From: Desmonostoc muscorum FACHB-395
GTDB taxonomy: Bacteria > Cyanobacteriota > Cyanobacteriia > Cyanobacteriales > Nostocaceae
Assembly: GCF_014698035.1 (NCBI RefSeq)
Contig: NZ_JACJSF010000075.1
Span: 1-37,802, forward strand
Direction of reading: 5' to 3'
Length of the DNA: 37,802 nt
Below are positions 7,848 to 14,410 of this stretch, piece after piece; position 1 is the first letter of the stretch; each line of letters starts with the position of its first letter. The notes beneath the pieces are model-generated. The model was given only the letters and a program-made list of their open reading frames with translations. It was not told the origin of the DNA and searched no databases. A program made the position numbers and the translations under genes.

Positions 7848-8049
7848 GCAAGAGATAGTGGAGCAAAAGCAACGCTCTAGGGGTTTTAGTCGATGATCTC
7901 ATGTTGACCCGACGAACTCGTGACCGCTACGCTCTCGGAGTCGGTGGCTCTTACGGGCAGGGAGATTACTGGTTAGGCCAACTAGATCCTGCAAGCCCGC
8001 AAGAGCCACTTCGCTTCGCCGACTCCGAGCCACGAGTTCTTAAATCCTG
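7848..8049 (+). repeat. 202-bp hairpin repeat, copy 1
   Basis: Aligns without gaps to 10496-10697 with about 13 mismatches. It folds into a long interrupted stem. GAACTCGTG pairs with CACGAGTTC, CTCGGAGTCGG with CCGACTCCGAG, and TGGCTCTT with AAGAGCCA. CGGGC pairs with GCCCG. There is a left bulge (about ACCGCTACGCT) and a right bulge (CTTCGCTTCG). The loop is about 45 bases. One frame is open through it in both copies, but the substitutions change many residues, so the conserved structure seems the more likely reason for its maintenance. Confidence 0.85.
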
Positions 8050-8178
8050 AAAAAATAAACTATCAATCTATTGAGTATATTGGTGCTGCTTTTTGAGCCG
8101 AAAATTCCAAAAAAGCTTGTTAAATTTTATCGGAAGTGAAATCTACATTAAAACTACCTTTCTGTTTGTTTAAATTAT

Positions 8179-8382
8179 ATGTTTTACTCTGAAGGCAAAG
8201 CTTCTTCAGCATTAATTATTGCTGCTTATTATGGAAATAAAGATATTGCTGAACTATTAATTGCTGCTGGTGCAAGCGTTCATTTTGTAGATGATTTGGG
8301 TGAAACACCCCTGCACAAAGCATCCTTTAAAGGACACCACAAAGCTGCTCATTTAAATTCCAATCCCTTCCAAAATTTCTGA
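8179..8382 (+). pseudogene. Ankyrin-repeat protein fragment
   Basis: 67 residues containing about one and a half ankyrin repeats (IAAYYGNKDIAELLIAAGA, then GETPLHKASFKGHHKAA). Ankyrin proteins normally carry several repeats, and here the frame stops in the middle of the second. This is probably the remnant of a longer gene cut by rearrangement near the 202-bp repeat. Whether the short product is made is unknown. Confidence 0.6.
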
Positions 8383-8414
8383 TAGGAACTGAAATTAATC
8401 ATTTAGTTGATAAA

Positions 8415-9212
8415 TTAACTATTGCGTCTCTTGGAGCGCATTTTCAATAAATTAACTATCAAAATGAGTACAAAAATTATAGGAAGGACTATTTTAAAAC
8501 CTGCTATTACTGATGTATAAAGACGAGGAGAAGGAAGGCAAGAACGCACATCCTGATTACCACAGACTAAAAATTGCAAAAGCTGGTTTCCTGCAAGAGA
8601 ACAGAAAAATGAGAGCAAACCAACATACACCCAGCCCAAATTTTTTAACCACAGATTAACTTCTAGATTCTGCTCTGCTTTATTTGGGGTAATAATACTA
8701 TGCAGTGTTTCACTAATTGTTGCTTCTCGCCTGTCTCCTTTAGTTTCTTGTTCATACCATTGAGAAATATTTTGACCTGCTAGCCCTCCTGCTAGTCCAG
8801 CGATCACAGACGCAAGTACAGAGCAAAAACCAATCAAAACTGCAAAACTAGGTGTCATAGAGGTAGAAGAAAAGTACCAAGGTCCAAAACTTGCTACTCC
8901 GACTCCAGCTATAGAAGCACTAATAACCTTGACGATCACATGATAGAGTCGAACATACTTTAGTGGGTAAAAGAATAGACAGGTTATTAAACTCAGCAAT
9001 ATTCCATTAACTAACCCCAGTCCTAAACCTAATCCCGCCCCAACCGTTCCGGTCCAAAGAAAAAAGAGAAGAAAGGTAAAGCCAAAAAGCGCACCCAGTA
9101 TACCGCCAGATATTAGCCCTATTGCCATACTTCCCAAGATAATTTGACTTGTTAATTCCAGTCTTGATATGGGCTTTTGGCTCTTAAAACTATACTCATT
9201 GCTATTATTCAT
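8415..9212 (-). CDS. Multi-spanning membrane protein of unknown function
   Basis: 265 residues from ATG 9212; a TTG at 9233 would add seven residues. About six hydrophobic segments are visible. The first three are glycine rich (LGSMAIGLISGGILGALFG; GAGLGLGLGLVNGILL). A soluble loop around residues 150-185 (EQETKGDRREATISETLHS) follows the fourth. Two final segments end in a basic tail (MRSKRRNS). No family recognised. It lies convergent to the ankyrin fragment and divergent from the HEAT gene, inside the block framed by the two 202-bp repeats. Confidence 0.7.
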   Translation of the reverse strand: MNNSNEYSFKSQKPISRLELTSQIILGSMAIGLISGGILGALFGFTFLLFFLWTGTVGAGLGLGLGLVNGILLSLITCLFFYPLKYVRLYHVIVKVISASIAGVGVASFGPWYFSSTSMTPSFAVLIGFCSVLASVIAGLAGGLAGQNISQWYEQETKGDRREATISETLHSIITPNKAEQNLEVNLWLKNLGWVYVGLLSFFCSLAGNQLLQFLVCGNQDVRSCLPSPRLYTSVIAGFKIVLPIIFVLILIVNLLKMRSKRRNS

Positions 9213-9627
9213 TGCGTTTTTATTAATAAGCAAGCTTTTACTTTATTATGCAGGCACACCAAAGTTTTTAATACCAATCCCTATAAATATCAATAATAAT
9301 TACTTATCAATATAAAGGCAGTGATCGCCTATCAAGAAGCAACCGCATAATAGAGATGCACAGCATTGGCTCTCGAAAGCATTCATTTCACTGGGCTGTA
9401 TTCACCAATCTCAGAAAATTTCTGATAAATTTTCTGACTTGAGAGCAATATATCCTATTGTCACCATCTGCTGTAATGAGGTGTTCTCTGCGGGAGTAAC
9501 AAAAACACCCCTATTTGTAGCGTAGTTTTCCCCAGTGATGTGGTTGTAATTGGAGTCAATTAACTGTTAAGAGTAAAGTGCAATCAAAAAGCTTGTCCAG
9601 TCTCTTAAAAAATTGATTCCAAAATTT
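9213..9627. other. Divergent intergenic region with a perfect 11-bp inverted repeat
   Basis: 415 bases between two divergent genes, so both promoters should be here. TCAGAAAATTT (9411-9421) and AAATTTTCTGA (9427-9437) form a tight palindrome with a 5-base centre. It is flanked by GCTCTC (about 9369) and GAGAGC (about 9440), which could extend the structure. A shared operator is plausible. No gene seen. Confidence 0.5.
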
Positions 9628-10470
9628 ATGCTTAAAAATAGTTATTCATCTCCTGTTAATCAATTACTTGACTATCAGCCAGGAACTCAAAAATTATCCC
9701 CATCGTCATGGCCTGACTATCGGGAACTAGGCATCACGGCTGACGATATTCCTGAGTTAATCCGCATAGTATGTGATGAGGATTTGTACAATCTAGTAGA
9801 TGATGAAGACAGTTTATTAGAATATGCGCCGATTCATGCAATTCGGGCATTAGGACAACTCCGGGCATCATCAGCAATTGAGCCATTGATTAGCTTATTC
9901 CCCAAAATGGATGATGCTTTTGATAATGAAGTTTTGTTCTGCTTGATTGAGGAATTGACGGATGTTTTAAGCCTGATTGGTTTAAGAGCAATTCCAGCAC
10001 TCACAAATTTTCTTGCTGATGACTCTCATGACGAAACTTGGCGAGTTCAAGCTATCGTTACTATTAAAAGAATTGCCTGTGTATATCCAGAGCAGCAGGC
10101 GCATTGTGTTGCTGCCTTGTCTAAACAGCTTTCTGCTTTTGAAGAAAATAGTCCTGAATTAAATGGTCACATTATTTCTATGCTAATTGACCTTAAAGCA
10201 ATAGATTCTTTACCTCTGATTGAGCAAGCTTTTGAAGCGGGGCGTGTTGATGATGAGGTGGTGGGAGATTTTGATGATGTGCAGGTCTATTTTGGCTTAA
10301 AGACTAGGAACGACTTAGCGTCTAAATCCCTACCCCCAACTGGCGACCAGCAACCAACACAAAAAATTGTTACTCACCAACAGAGCGTTAATGATCATGA
10401 AAGCTTGAATAAAGCACAACAAAAGAGAGAAGCTCGAAGACAGCGAAATCTAAGAAATCCTTCAAAATAA
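9628..10470 (+). CDS. HEAT-repeat protein (DUF1186/PBS-lyase-like)
   Basis: 280 residues from ATG 9628; an upstream TTG at 9613 is possible. Helical HEAT-like repeats run from about residue 40 to 210: APIHAIRALGQLRASSAIEP, the GLRAIPALTNFLADDS unit and an LKAIDSLPLIEQAFEAGRV unit. The region matches cyanobacterial proteins with a DUF1186-type or PBS-lyase HEAT domain, often of unknown role and protein-binding. The C-terminus is a basic tail (KREARRQRNLRNPSK). The SEC-C zinc motif that often ends such proteins is absent. The 202-bp repeat copy 2 begins 25 bases after the stop. Confidence 0.75.
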   Translation: MLKNSYSSPVNQLLDYQPGTQKLSPSSWPDYRELGITADDIPELIRIVCDEDLYNLVDDEDSLLEYAPIHAIRALGQLRASSAIEPLISLFPKMDDAFDNEVLFCLIEELTDVLSLIGLRAIPALTNFLADDSHDETWRVQAIVTIKRIACVYPEQQAHCVAALSKQLSAFEENSPELNGHIISMLIDLKAIDSLPLIEQAFEAGRVDDEVVGDFDDVQVYFGLKTRNDLASKSLPPTGDQQPTQKIVTHQQSVNDHESLNKAQQKREARRQRNLRNPSK

Positions 10471-10851
10471 ATGAATAGTAGTTTTAATGCAGCCTGCAAA
10501 AGATACTGGAGCAAAAACAACGCTTTAGGGGTTTTAGTCGATGATTTCATGTTGAACCGACGAACTAGTGACCGCTACGCTCTCGGAGTCGGTGGCTCTT
10601 ACGGGCAGAAAGATTACTTGTTGGGACAACTAGATCCTGCAAGCCCGCAAGAGCCACTTCGCTGCGCCGACTCCGAGCCACGAGTTCTTAAATCCTGGAA
10701 AGATGCTTTGACTATTGGCAGCGATCGCAGAAATTAGCTATGTCGTTTGCTGTATGGCAGGAGCAATAGTCAGTATTATAGTAGAGCAGCATAAGGGCAA
10801 GGCGAAAGCCCGTCGCTCCCGACTGAAGAAGAGTGAATCGTATACACAACC
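10471..10851. other. Gap holding the second 202-bp repeat and the TA promoter region
   Basis: 381 bases. 10496-10697 is repeat copy 2, followed by a HIP1 site near 10720 and the presumed promoter of the antitoxin at 10852. An 88-codon open frame starts at 10471 but coincides with the repeat; see the rejected list. Confidence 0.6.
10496..10697 (+). repeat. 202-bp hairpin repeat, copy 2
   Basis: Same orientation and no indels relative to 7848-8049 (constant offset of 2648), with about 94 percent identity. The outer stem has one mismatch (GAACTAGTG against CACGAGTTC); the inner stems are perfect. The two copies enclose the ankyrin, membrane and HEAT genes. Confidence 0.85.
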
Positions 10852-11091
10852 ATGAATGTACAACTTGTTAATTCCCTCGTAGAAGTGGTACTAAACCTCT
10901 CCCCTGAAGAGCAAAAACTCTTTCAAGAAAAGCTTAGTAACAAGCATTTAACCTTACTAACTAGTAAACCTCAAACATCATCAGAGAGATTATTACTTTG
11001 GCAGGAGTGGATAGATACAGCACCAAAAAGCTATGCCAACCTTAATGATGAAGCTCTGCGTCGAGAAAATATCTACTCTGATGAAGTATGA
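10852..11091 (+). CDS. Antitoxin of a VapBC-like pair
   Basis: 79 residues, directly upstream of a PIN-domain toxin and overlapping it by ATGA. The N-terminus (LVNSLVEVVLNLSPEEQKLF) is helical and the C-terminus is typical of small antitoxins that wrap the toxin (WQEWIDTAPKSYANLNDEAL). It is not a classical AbrB or RHH sequence by eye, so DNA binding and autorepression are expected from family behaviour, not seen. It helps retain the plasmid by neutralising the PIN toxin. Confidence 0.75.
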   Translation: MNVQLVNSLVEVVLNLSPEEQKLFQEKLSNKHLTLLTSKPQTSSERLLLWQEWIDTAPKSYANLNDEALRRENIYSDEV

Positions 11092-11534
11092 CCAATTATT
11101 TATTAGATACCAATATCTTGTTACGCTCCAGGGATATAGCTTCACCCGATTACAATCTTGTCGATCGCACAATAAGGTATCTAATATCTAATAACAATCG
11201 ATGTTTCATTACATCTCAAGTTTTAATTGAATTTTGGGTTGTAGCCACCCGTCCTGTAGCTGTAAATGGATTTGGATGGACACCAGAAGAAACCGAACTC
11301 TCGGTGCAAATGCTAATAAATCAGTTTGAGTGGCTAGAAGAAACACCAGATATATTTCGCCTTTGGTTTAGCCTCGCTACAACTCACAAGATTTCAGGTA
11401 AACGCACCCACGATTTACGCATACAAGCAGTAGTGCTTGCCCATAACATCAGCCATATTCTGACTTTAAACCCAAAAGATTTTGTAGAAGTTGAAGGAAT
11501 TACTATTGTTCACCCCAATAGCATAAAGAGCTAG
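11088..11534 (+). CDS. vapC: PIN-domain toxin (VapC-like)
   Basis: 148 residues. The PIN signature residues are in place: D7 in LLDTNILL, E48 in VLIEFW, D109 in THDLRIQA, and the closing LTLNPKDF with N128 and D131. VapC-type PIN toxins are Mg-dependent RNases, often acting on tRNA or rRNA. It starts inside the antitoxin stop (ATGA), the usual coupled order. It is placed just before parAB, as expected of a plasmid-maintenance module. Confidence 0.88.
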   Translation: MTNYLLDTNILLRSRDIASPDYNLVDRTIRYLISNNNRCFITSQVLIEFWVVATRPVAVNGFGWTPEETELSVQMLINQFEWLEETPDIFRLWFSLATTHKISGKRTHDLRIQAVVLAHNISHILTLNPKDFVEVEGITIVHPNSIKS

Positions 11535-11635
11535 AGGCTGAGATAAGCGTGCGATTATAATTTTTGATAAACAACACCAATTTACCCATCAACAGTTATC
11601 TTTAATTGTAACGGTGCAGGTAAACCCACTTACTT

Positions 11636-12391
11636 ATGAGCCGAATTATTGCAATTTTTAATCAGGCGGGAGGTGTTGCCAAAACCACCCTTACCCAAAA
11701 CCTGGGCTACCAAATAGCGCAATTGGGTCATCGCGTTCTGCTCATCGACATAGACCCCCAAGCCAGCTTAACTATTTTTATGGGCTTGGTTCCAAGAGAC
11801 ATAGAGCAAACTGTCAACAATGCCATTGTCGATGAACTACCCCTGCCAATCCATGAGAGCATTCATGGCATGGATTTAGCCCCGGCTAACATTTCTCTTG
11901 CTACAGCAGAAATGCAATTGGTTAACGCTTCTATGCGGGATTTTCGCCTCAGAGAAGCCATCGAACCAATCCAAGAGAATTACGATTTCATCCTAATAGA
12001 TTGCCCTCCCAGCTTAGGGCTACTCTCTTACATCTCCCTTGTAGCAGCTACTCATGTTCTCGTACCCCTAGAAACCCATTTCAAAGCCTTTGAGGGTACA
12101 GGCGAATTACTAAAAACGGTTGCTACAGTTCGCAACAAACCAAACCGCAAATTACAAATAGCTGGGTTTGTACCCACAAAATACGATGCCCGTAACTCTC
12201 AGGACACTCGCACCTTAGCTGCCATCACCGAACAACTAGCAAACGCCGGAACAGTCTTCCCGGCGATTCCTCGCTCTACTGCTTTTGTTGATGCTTCAGA
12301 AGAACGAATGCCCCTTGCAGTTTACGATCCCAAACACCCATCTGTCGCCATCTTGAAAAAAATAGCCGTTAGTTTAGAATCCTTAAAATGA
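11636..12391 (+). CDS. parA: ParA partition ATPase with altered Walker A
   Basis: 251 residues with the ParA/MinD fold. A Walker A region NQAGGVAKTTLT lies at residues 9-20, the A' motif is DIDPQAS, and Walker B is ILIDCPPSLG. There is no N-terminal HTH domain, so it is short as in type Ib systems, although it is paired with a long ParB. The signature lysine of KGGxxKT is replaced by Ala; the same change is present in the ParA fragment at 17309-17452, so it is a lineage trait. It would move the plasmid over the nucleoid in response to ParB. It overlaps parB by ATGA. Confidence 0.93.
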   Translation: MSRIIAIFNQAGGVAKTTLTQNLGYQIAQLGHRVLLIDIDPQASLTIFMGLVPRDIEQTVNNAIVDELPLPIHESIHGMDLAPANISLATAEMQLVNASMRDFRLREAIEPIQENYDFILIDCPPSLGLLSYISLVAATHVLVPLETHFKAFEGTGELLKTVATVRNKPNRKLQIAGFVPTKYDARNSQDTRTLAAITEQLANAGTVFPAIPRSTAFVDASEERMPLAVYDPKHPSVAILKKIAVSLESLK

Positions 12392-13500
12392 GACGCACTA
12401 CTAAAGCCAGCCAGCCCCTTAAAAGCAAAATTGATGTACCTTGGGACACCACAGGCGTTATTAATGCCGATTCTCAAGTGTCCATACCATTAGACCAGAT
12501 TTCTCTGCCACCTAATCAACCACGTCGTTACTTTGACTCCGAAGCATTAAAGCAGTTAACTGAATCCATCAAACAGCATGGCATCTTGCAGCCCTTGTTG
12601 GTACGCCCTCTTGATGGAGAGAAACACGAATTAGTCGCAGGAGAGCGCCGCTATCGTGCTGCCTTAAGTATTGGGCTAAAAGTTGTCCCCGTCGTCATCA
12701 GAGAGTTAGACGACAACGCAGCTTTTCAATTTGCACTTATAGAAAACTTACTTCGGGAAGACCTCAACCCAGTTGAAGAAACCGAAGGTATCCTGCAACT
12801 GCTGTCTCTCAAACTAGGTCGAAGTGTTGAGGAGATACCGCCATTCCTGTATCGTCTACAACGCCAACATTACAAAGCATCTACAGTTACCCATAACGTT
12901 ATGGGCGCACACGATGGCGAAGGTGATGAACCTACCCATAACGTTATGGGCGAAGTTGAAAATGATTCTACCAATAACGCTATCAGCGACGATGAAGGCG
13001 ATATTGGCTTATCTACCCATAACGTTATGGGCGAAACCGAAACGGATGATTCAGCCCTTAATCATGAGCCTGCTGTAAACCAAGACCTCAAAATCGTTGA
13101 AGGAGTGTTTGAAGGTTTAGGGTTAATGACCTGGGAATCTTTCGTTAAGAACCGTCTACCCTTGTTAAACCTCCCAGAAGATATCCTTGATGCTCTAAGA
13201 GAAGGCTCACTTGAGTACACCAAAGCTAGAGCGATCGCCCAAATTCCGAAATTAGATGAGCGCGTTGAGTTTTTAGAACAAGCTATTGCTCAAAACTGGT
13301 CTTTAAGCGAAATCAGACAGCGCATTAGTGAGAAGAAAGCCGCAGCATCTACCGAAAACACCGAGTCTAACAATTATAAAGAGCGCTTTACTGCTGCGAC
13401 TACCAAACTAAGAAAGTCGCGTATTTGGTCAGATCCTAAGAAGCGCAAGCAAATAGAAAAACTACTTGCACAACTGGAGACGCTGACAAACGTTGAGTAA
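12388..13500 (+). CDS. parB: ParB centromere-binding protein with internal palindrome-coded linker
   Basis: 370 residues, starting in the parA stop (ATGA). The N-terminal ParB/Srx-type domain covers about residues 30-130 (LPPNQPRRYF, AGERRYRAA, ENLLREDLNPVEE). CTP-binding ParB proteins carry the GERRxRA box seen here. The following HTH region is split by an acidic linker of about 60 residues (about 165-225), three times carrying the hexapeptide THNVMG. Each is encoded by the palindrome CCCATAACGTTATGGG. After the linker the KorB/Spo0J-like helices resume (SLEYTKARAIAQIPKL; WSLSEIRQRISEK), ending in a basic C-terminal region. See the separate entry for the sites. Confidence 0.9.
   Translation: MRRTTKASQPLKSKIDVPWDTTGVINADSQVSIPLDQISLPPNQPRRYFDSEALKQLTESIKQHGILQPLLVRPLDGEKHELVAGERRYRAALSIGLKVVPVVIRELDDNAAFQFALIENLLREDLNPVEETEGILQLLSLKLGRSVEEIPPFLYRLQRQHYKASTVTHNVMGAHDGEGDEPTHNVMGEVENDSTNNAISDDEGDIGLSTHNVMGETETDDSALNHEPAVNQDLKIVEGVFEGLGLMTWESFVKNRLPLLNLPEDILDALREGSLEYTKARAIAQIPKLDERVEFLEQAIAQNWSLSEIRQRISEKKAAASTENTESNNYKERFTAATTKLRKSRIWSDPKKRKQIEKLLAQLETLTNVE
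12890..13031. promoter_or_regulatory. parS: Candidate parS cluster inside parB: three perfect 16-bp palindromes
   Basis: CCCATAACGTTATGGG occurs exactly at 12890-12905, 12935-12950 and 13016-13031. A degenerate copy matching 12 of 16 bases lies at 12971-12986. Starts are spaced 45, 36 and 45 bases apart, all multiples of nine and of the codon length. I found no other copy in the window. Position inside parB, perfect symmetry and iteration suggest the ParB-binding centromere. A parS inside a parB homologue is known for Bacillus subtilis spo0J. Binding is not shown. Confidence 0.7.
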
Positions 13501-13598
13501 GCTCAAGTTGCCACTGCTCCCCAGTTCTCTCGAAATCATGACTTACGCAAGTTACGGCTAAAAAGTCAGGGGAGCCAAAGTGCCATAATAAAAAAACT

Positions 13599-13626
13599 AG
13601 AGAAAGTAAGATCCGTTTCTCTTTTT
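13599..13626 (+). terminator. Terminator-like hairpin after parB
   Basis: AGAGAAA (13599-13605) pairs with TTTCTCT (13616-13622) across a 10-base loop, with a T-run through 13626. It separates parAB from the second toxin-antitoxin pair. Confidence 0.5.
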
Positions 13627-13652
13627 CTCCATTAACAAATAGGAGTTGTAAG

Positions 13653-13892
13653 ATGGAAGCTCACAAAATAGAAGCTGTTTTAACAGAAGATGGAACTTTG
13701 ATGCTACGGGGCTTACCTTTTCATGCGGGGGATGCTGTGGAGGTGATTATTCTGTCAGCTAAAACTCCACAACTTCAAGGAGCAGCGCCTAGCCAACCAG
13801 AAACAAATCTTTATCCAATGCGCGGTAAAGTAATCCGTTACGATGATCCAACAGAACCCGTTGCCTTGTCAGATTGGGAAGTTTTGCAATGA
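13653..13892 (+). CDS. Antitoxin of the second VapBC-like pair
   Basis: 79 residues with a good Shine-Dalgarno (AGGAG) before ATG 13653. The N-terminus (MEAHKIEAVLTEDGTLMLRG, then LPFHAGDAVEVII) has the beta-rich pattern of AbrB-like or swapped-hairpin antitoxins. The C-terminus is flexible and ends DWEVLQ, likely the toxin-binding part. The stop overlaps the toxin start (ATGA). It is expected to bind its own promoter with the toxin. Confidence 0.75.
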   Translation: MEAHKIEAVLTEDGTLMLRGLPFHAGDAVEVIILSAKTPQLQGAAPSQPETNLYPMRGKVIRYDDPTEPVALSDWEVLQ

Positions 13893-14278
13893 TCGTACTT
13901 GATACCCATATCTGGGTTTGGTGGGTTGATGATAACTCGAAACTAACTACAAAGTATCGCTCTTGGATAGAAGAATATCAATCTCAGGGTTTAGGAGTAA
14001 GTATTGTTTCTTGTTGGGAGGTCGCCAAATTAGTAGAAAAAAATCGGCTGGTTTTTTCTTGTTCAGTTAATGAATGGTTGGAAACAGCTTTGTCTTATCC
14101 CGGAGTACAGCTATTAAATTTAACCCTGCCGATAGTGGTTGATTCAACTCAATTAAGCGGATTTCATAGCGACCCTTTTGACCAAATTATTGTAGCTACA
14201 GCCAGAAATTATGGGTGTCCTTTGTTAACTGTTGACGCGAAAATCCTTAACTATTCTGGTGTGGTAACGCTTTCATAA
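13889..14278 (+). CDS. vapC: PIN-domain toxin (VapC-like), second copy type
   Basis: 129 residues from ATG 13889; an upstream TTG at 13874 is less likely because the ATGA overlap is the usual arrangement. The PIN acidic residues are visible: D5 in VLDTHIWVWW, E44 in SCWEVAKL, D95 and D98 in DPFDQIIVATA, and D116 in LLTVDAKI. The DTHIWVWW start places it in a different PIN subgroup from the toxin at 11088, so the two pairs are unlikely to be duplicates. It is a putative RNase and part of a stabilisation module next to parAB. Confidence 0.88.
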   Translation: MIVLDTHIWVWWVDDNSKLTTKYRSWIEEYQSQGLGVSIVSCWEVAKLVEKNRLVFSCSVNEWLETALSYPGVQLLNLTLPIVVDSTQLSGFHSDPFDQIIVATARNYGCPLLTVDAKILNYSGVVTLS

Positions 14279-14410
14279 CGTTCTGAGCAATTATAATTGT
14301 TAAAATTTTTGTGGAAAACTGCTGACTACTGCGGTATGTTTGCGACAAACGACAAAAAATATTAAGTTAGTCAGAGTGCCAGTAGTACAGTCGCTCCCAC
14401 AAGTGTTCCT

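Larger units (their letters stand above)
7407..8178. other. Noncoding region with hairpins and the first 202-bp repeat
   Basis: 772 bases after the relaxase. It contains three strong hairpins (7522-7549, 7629-7667, 7705-7737) and the first 202-bp repeat (7848-8049). No convincing gene is seen in it, although the repeat is open in one frame. Confidence 0.6.

Noticed and set aside
10471..10737. 88-codon open frame directly after the HEAT gene
   Set aside because: Most of it is the 202-bp repeat. The same frame in copy 1 (7848-8049) is also open but ends at the repeat edge, and many differences between copies change the residue. The hairpin explains the conservation better. A small repeat-borne gene cannot be fully excluded.
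12824..13078. Plus-strand open frame inside parB with repeated PITLWA words
   Set aside because: It is the alternative-frame reading of the three palindromes within parB, not a separate gene.
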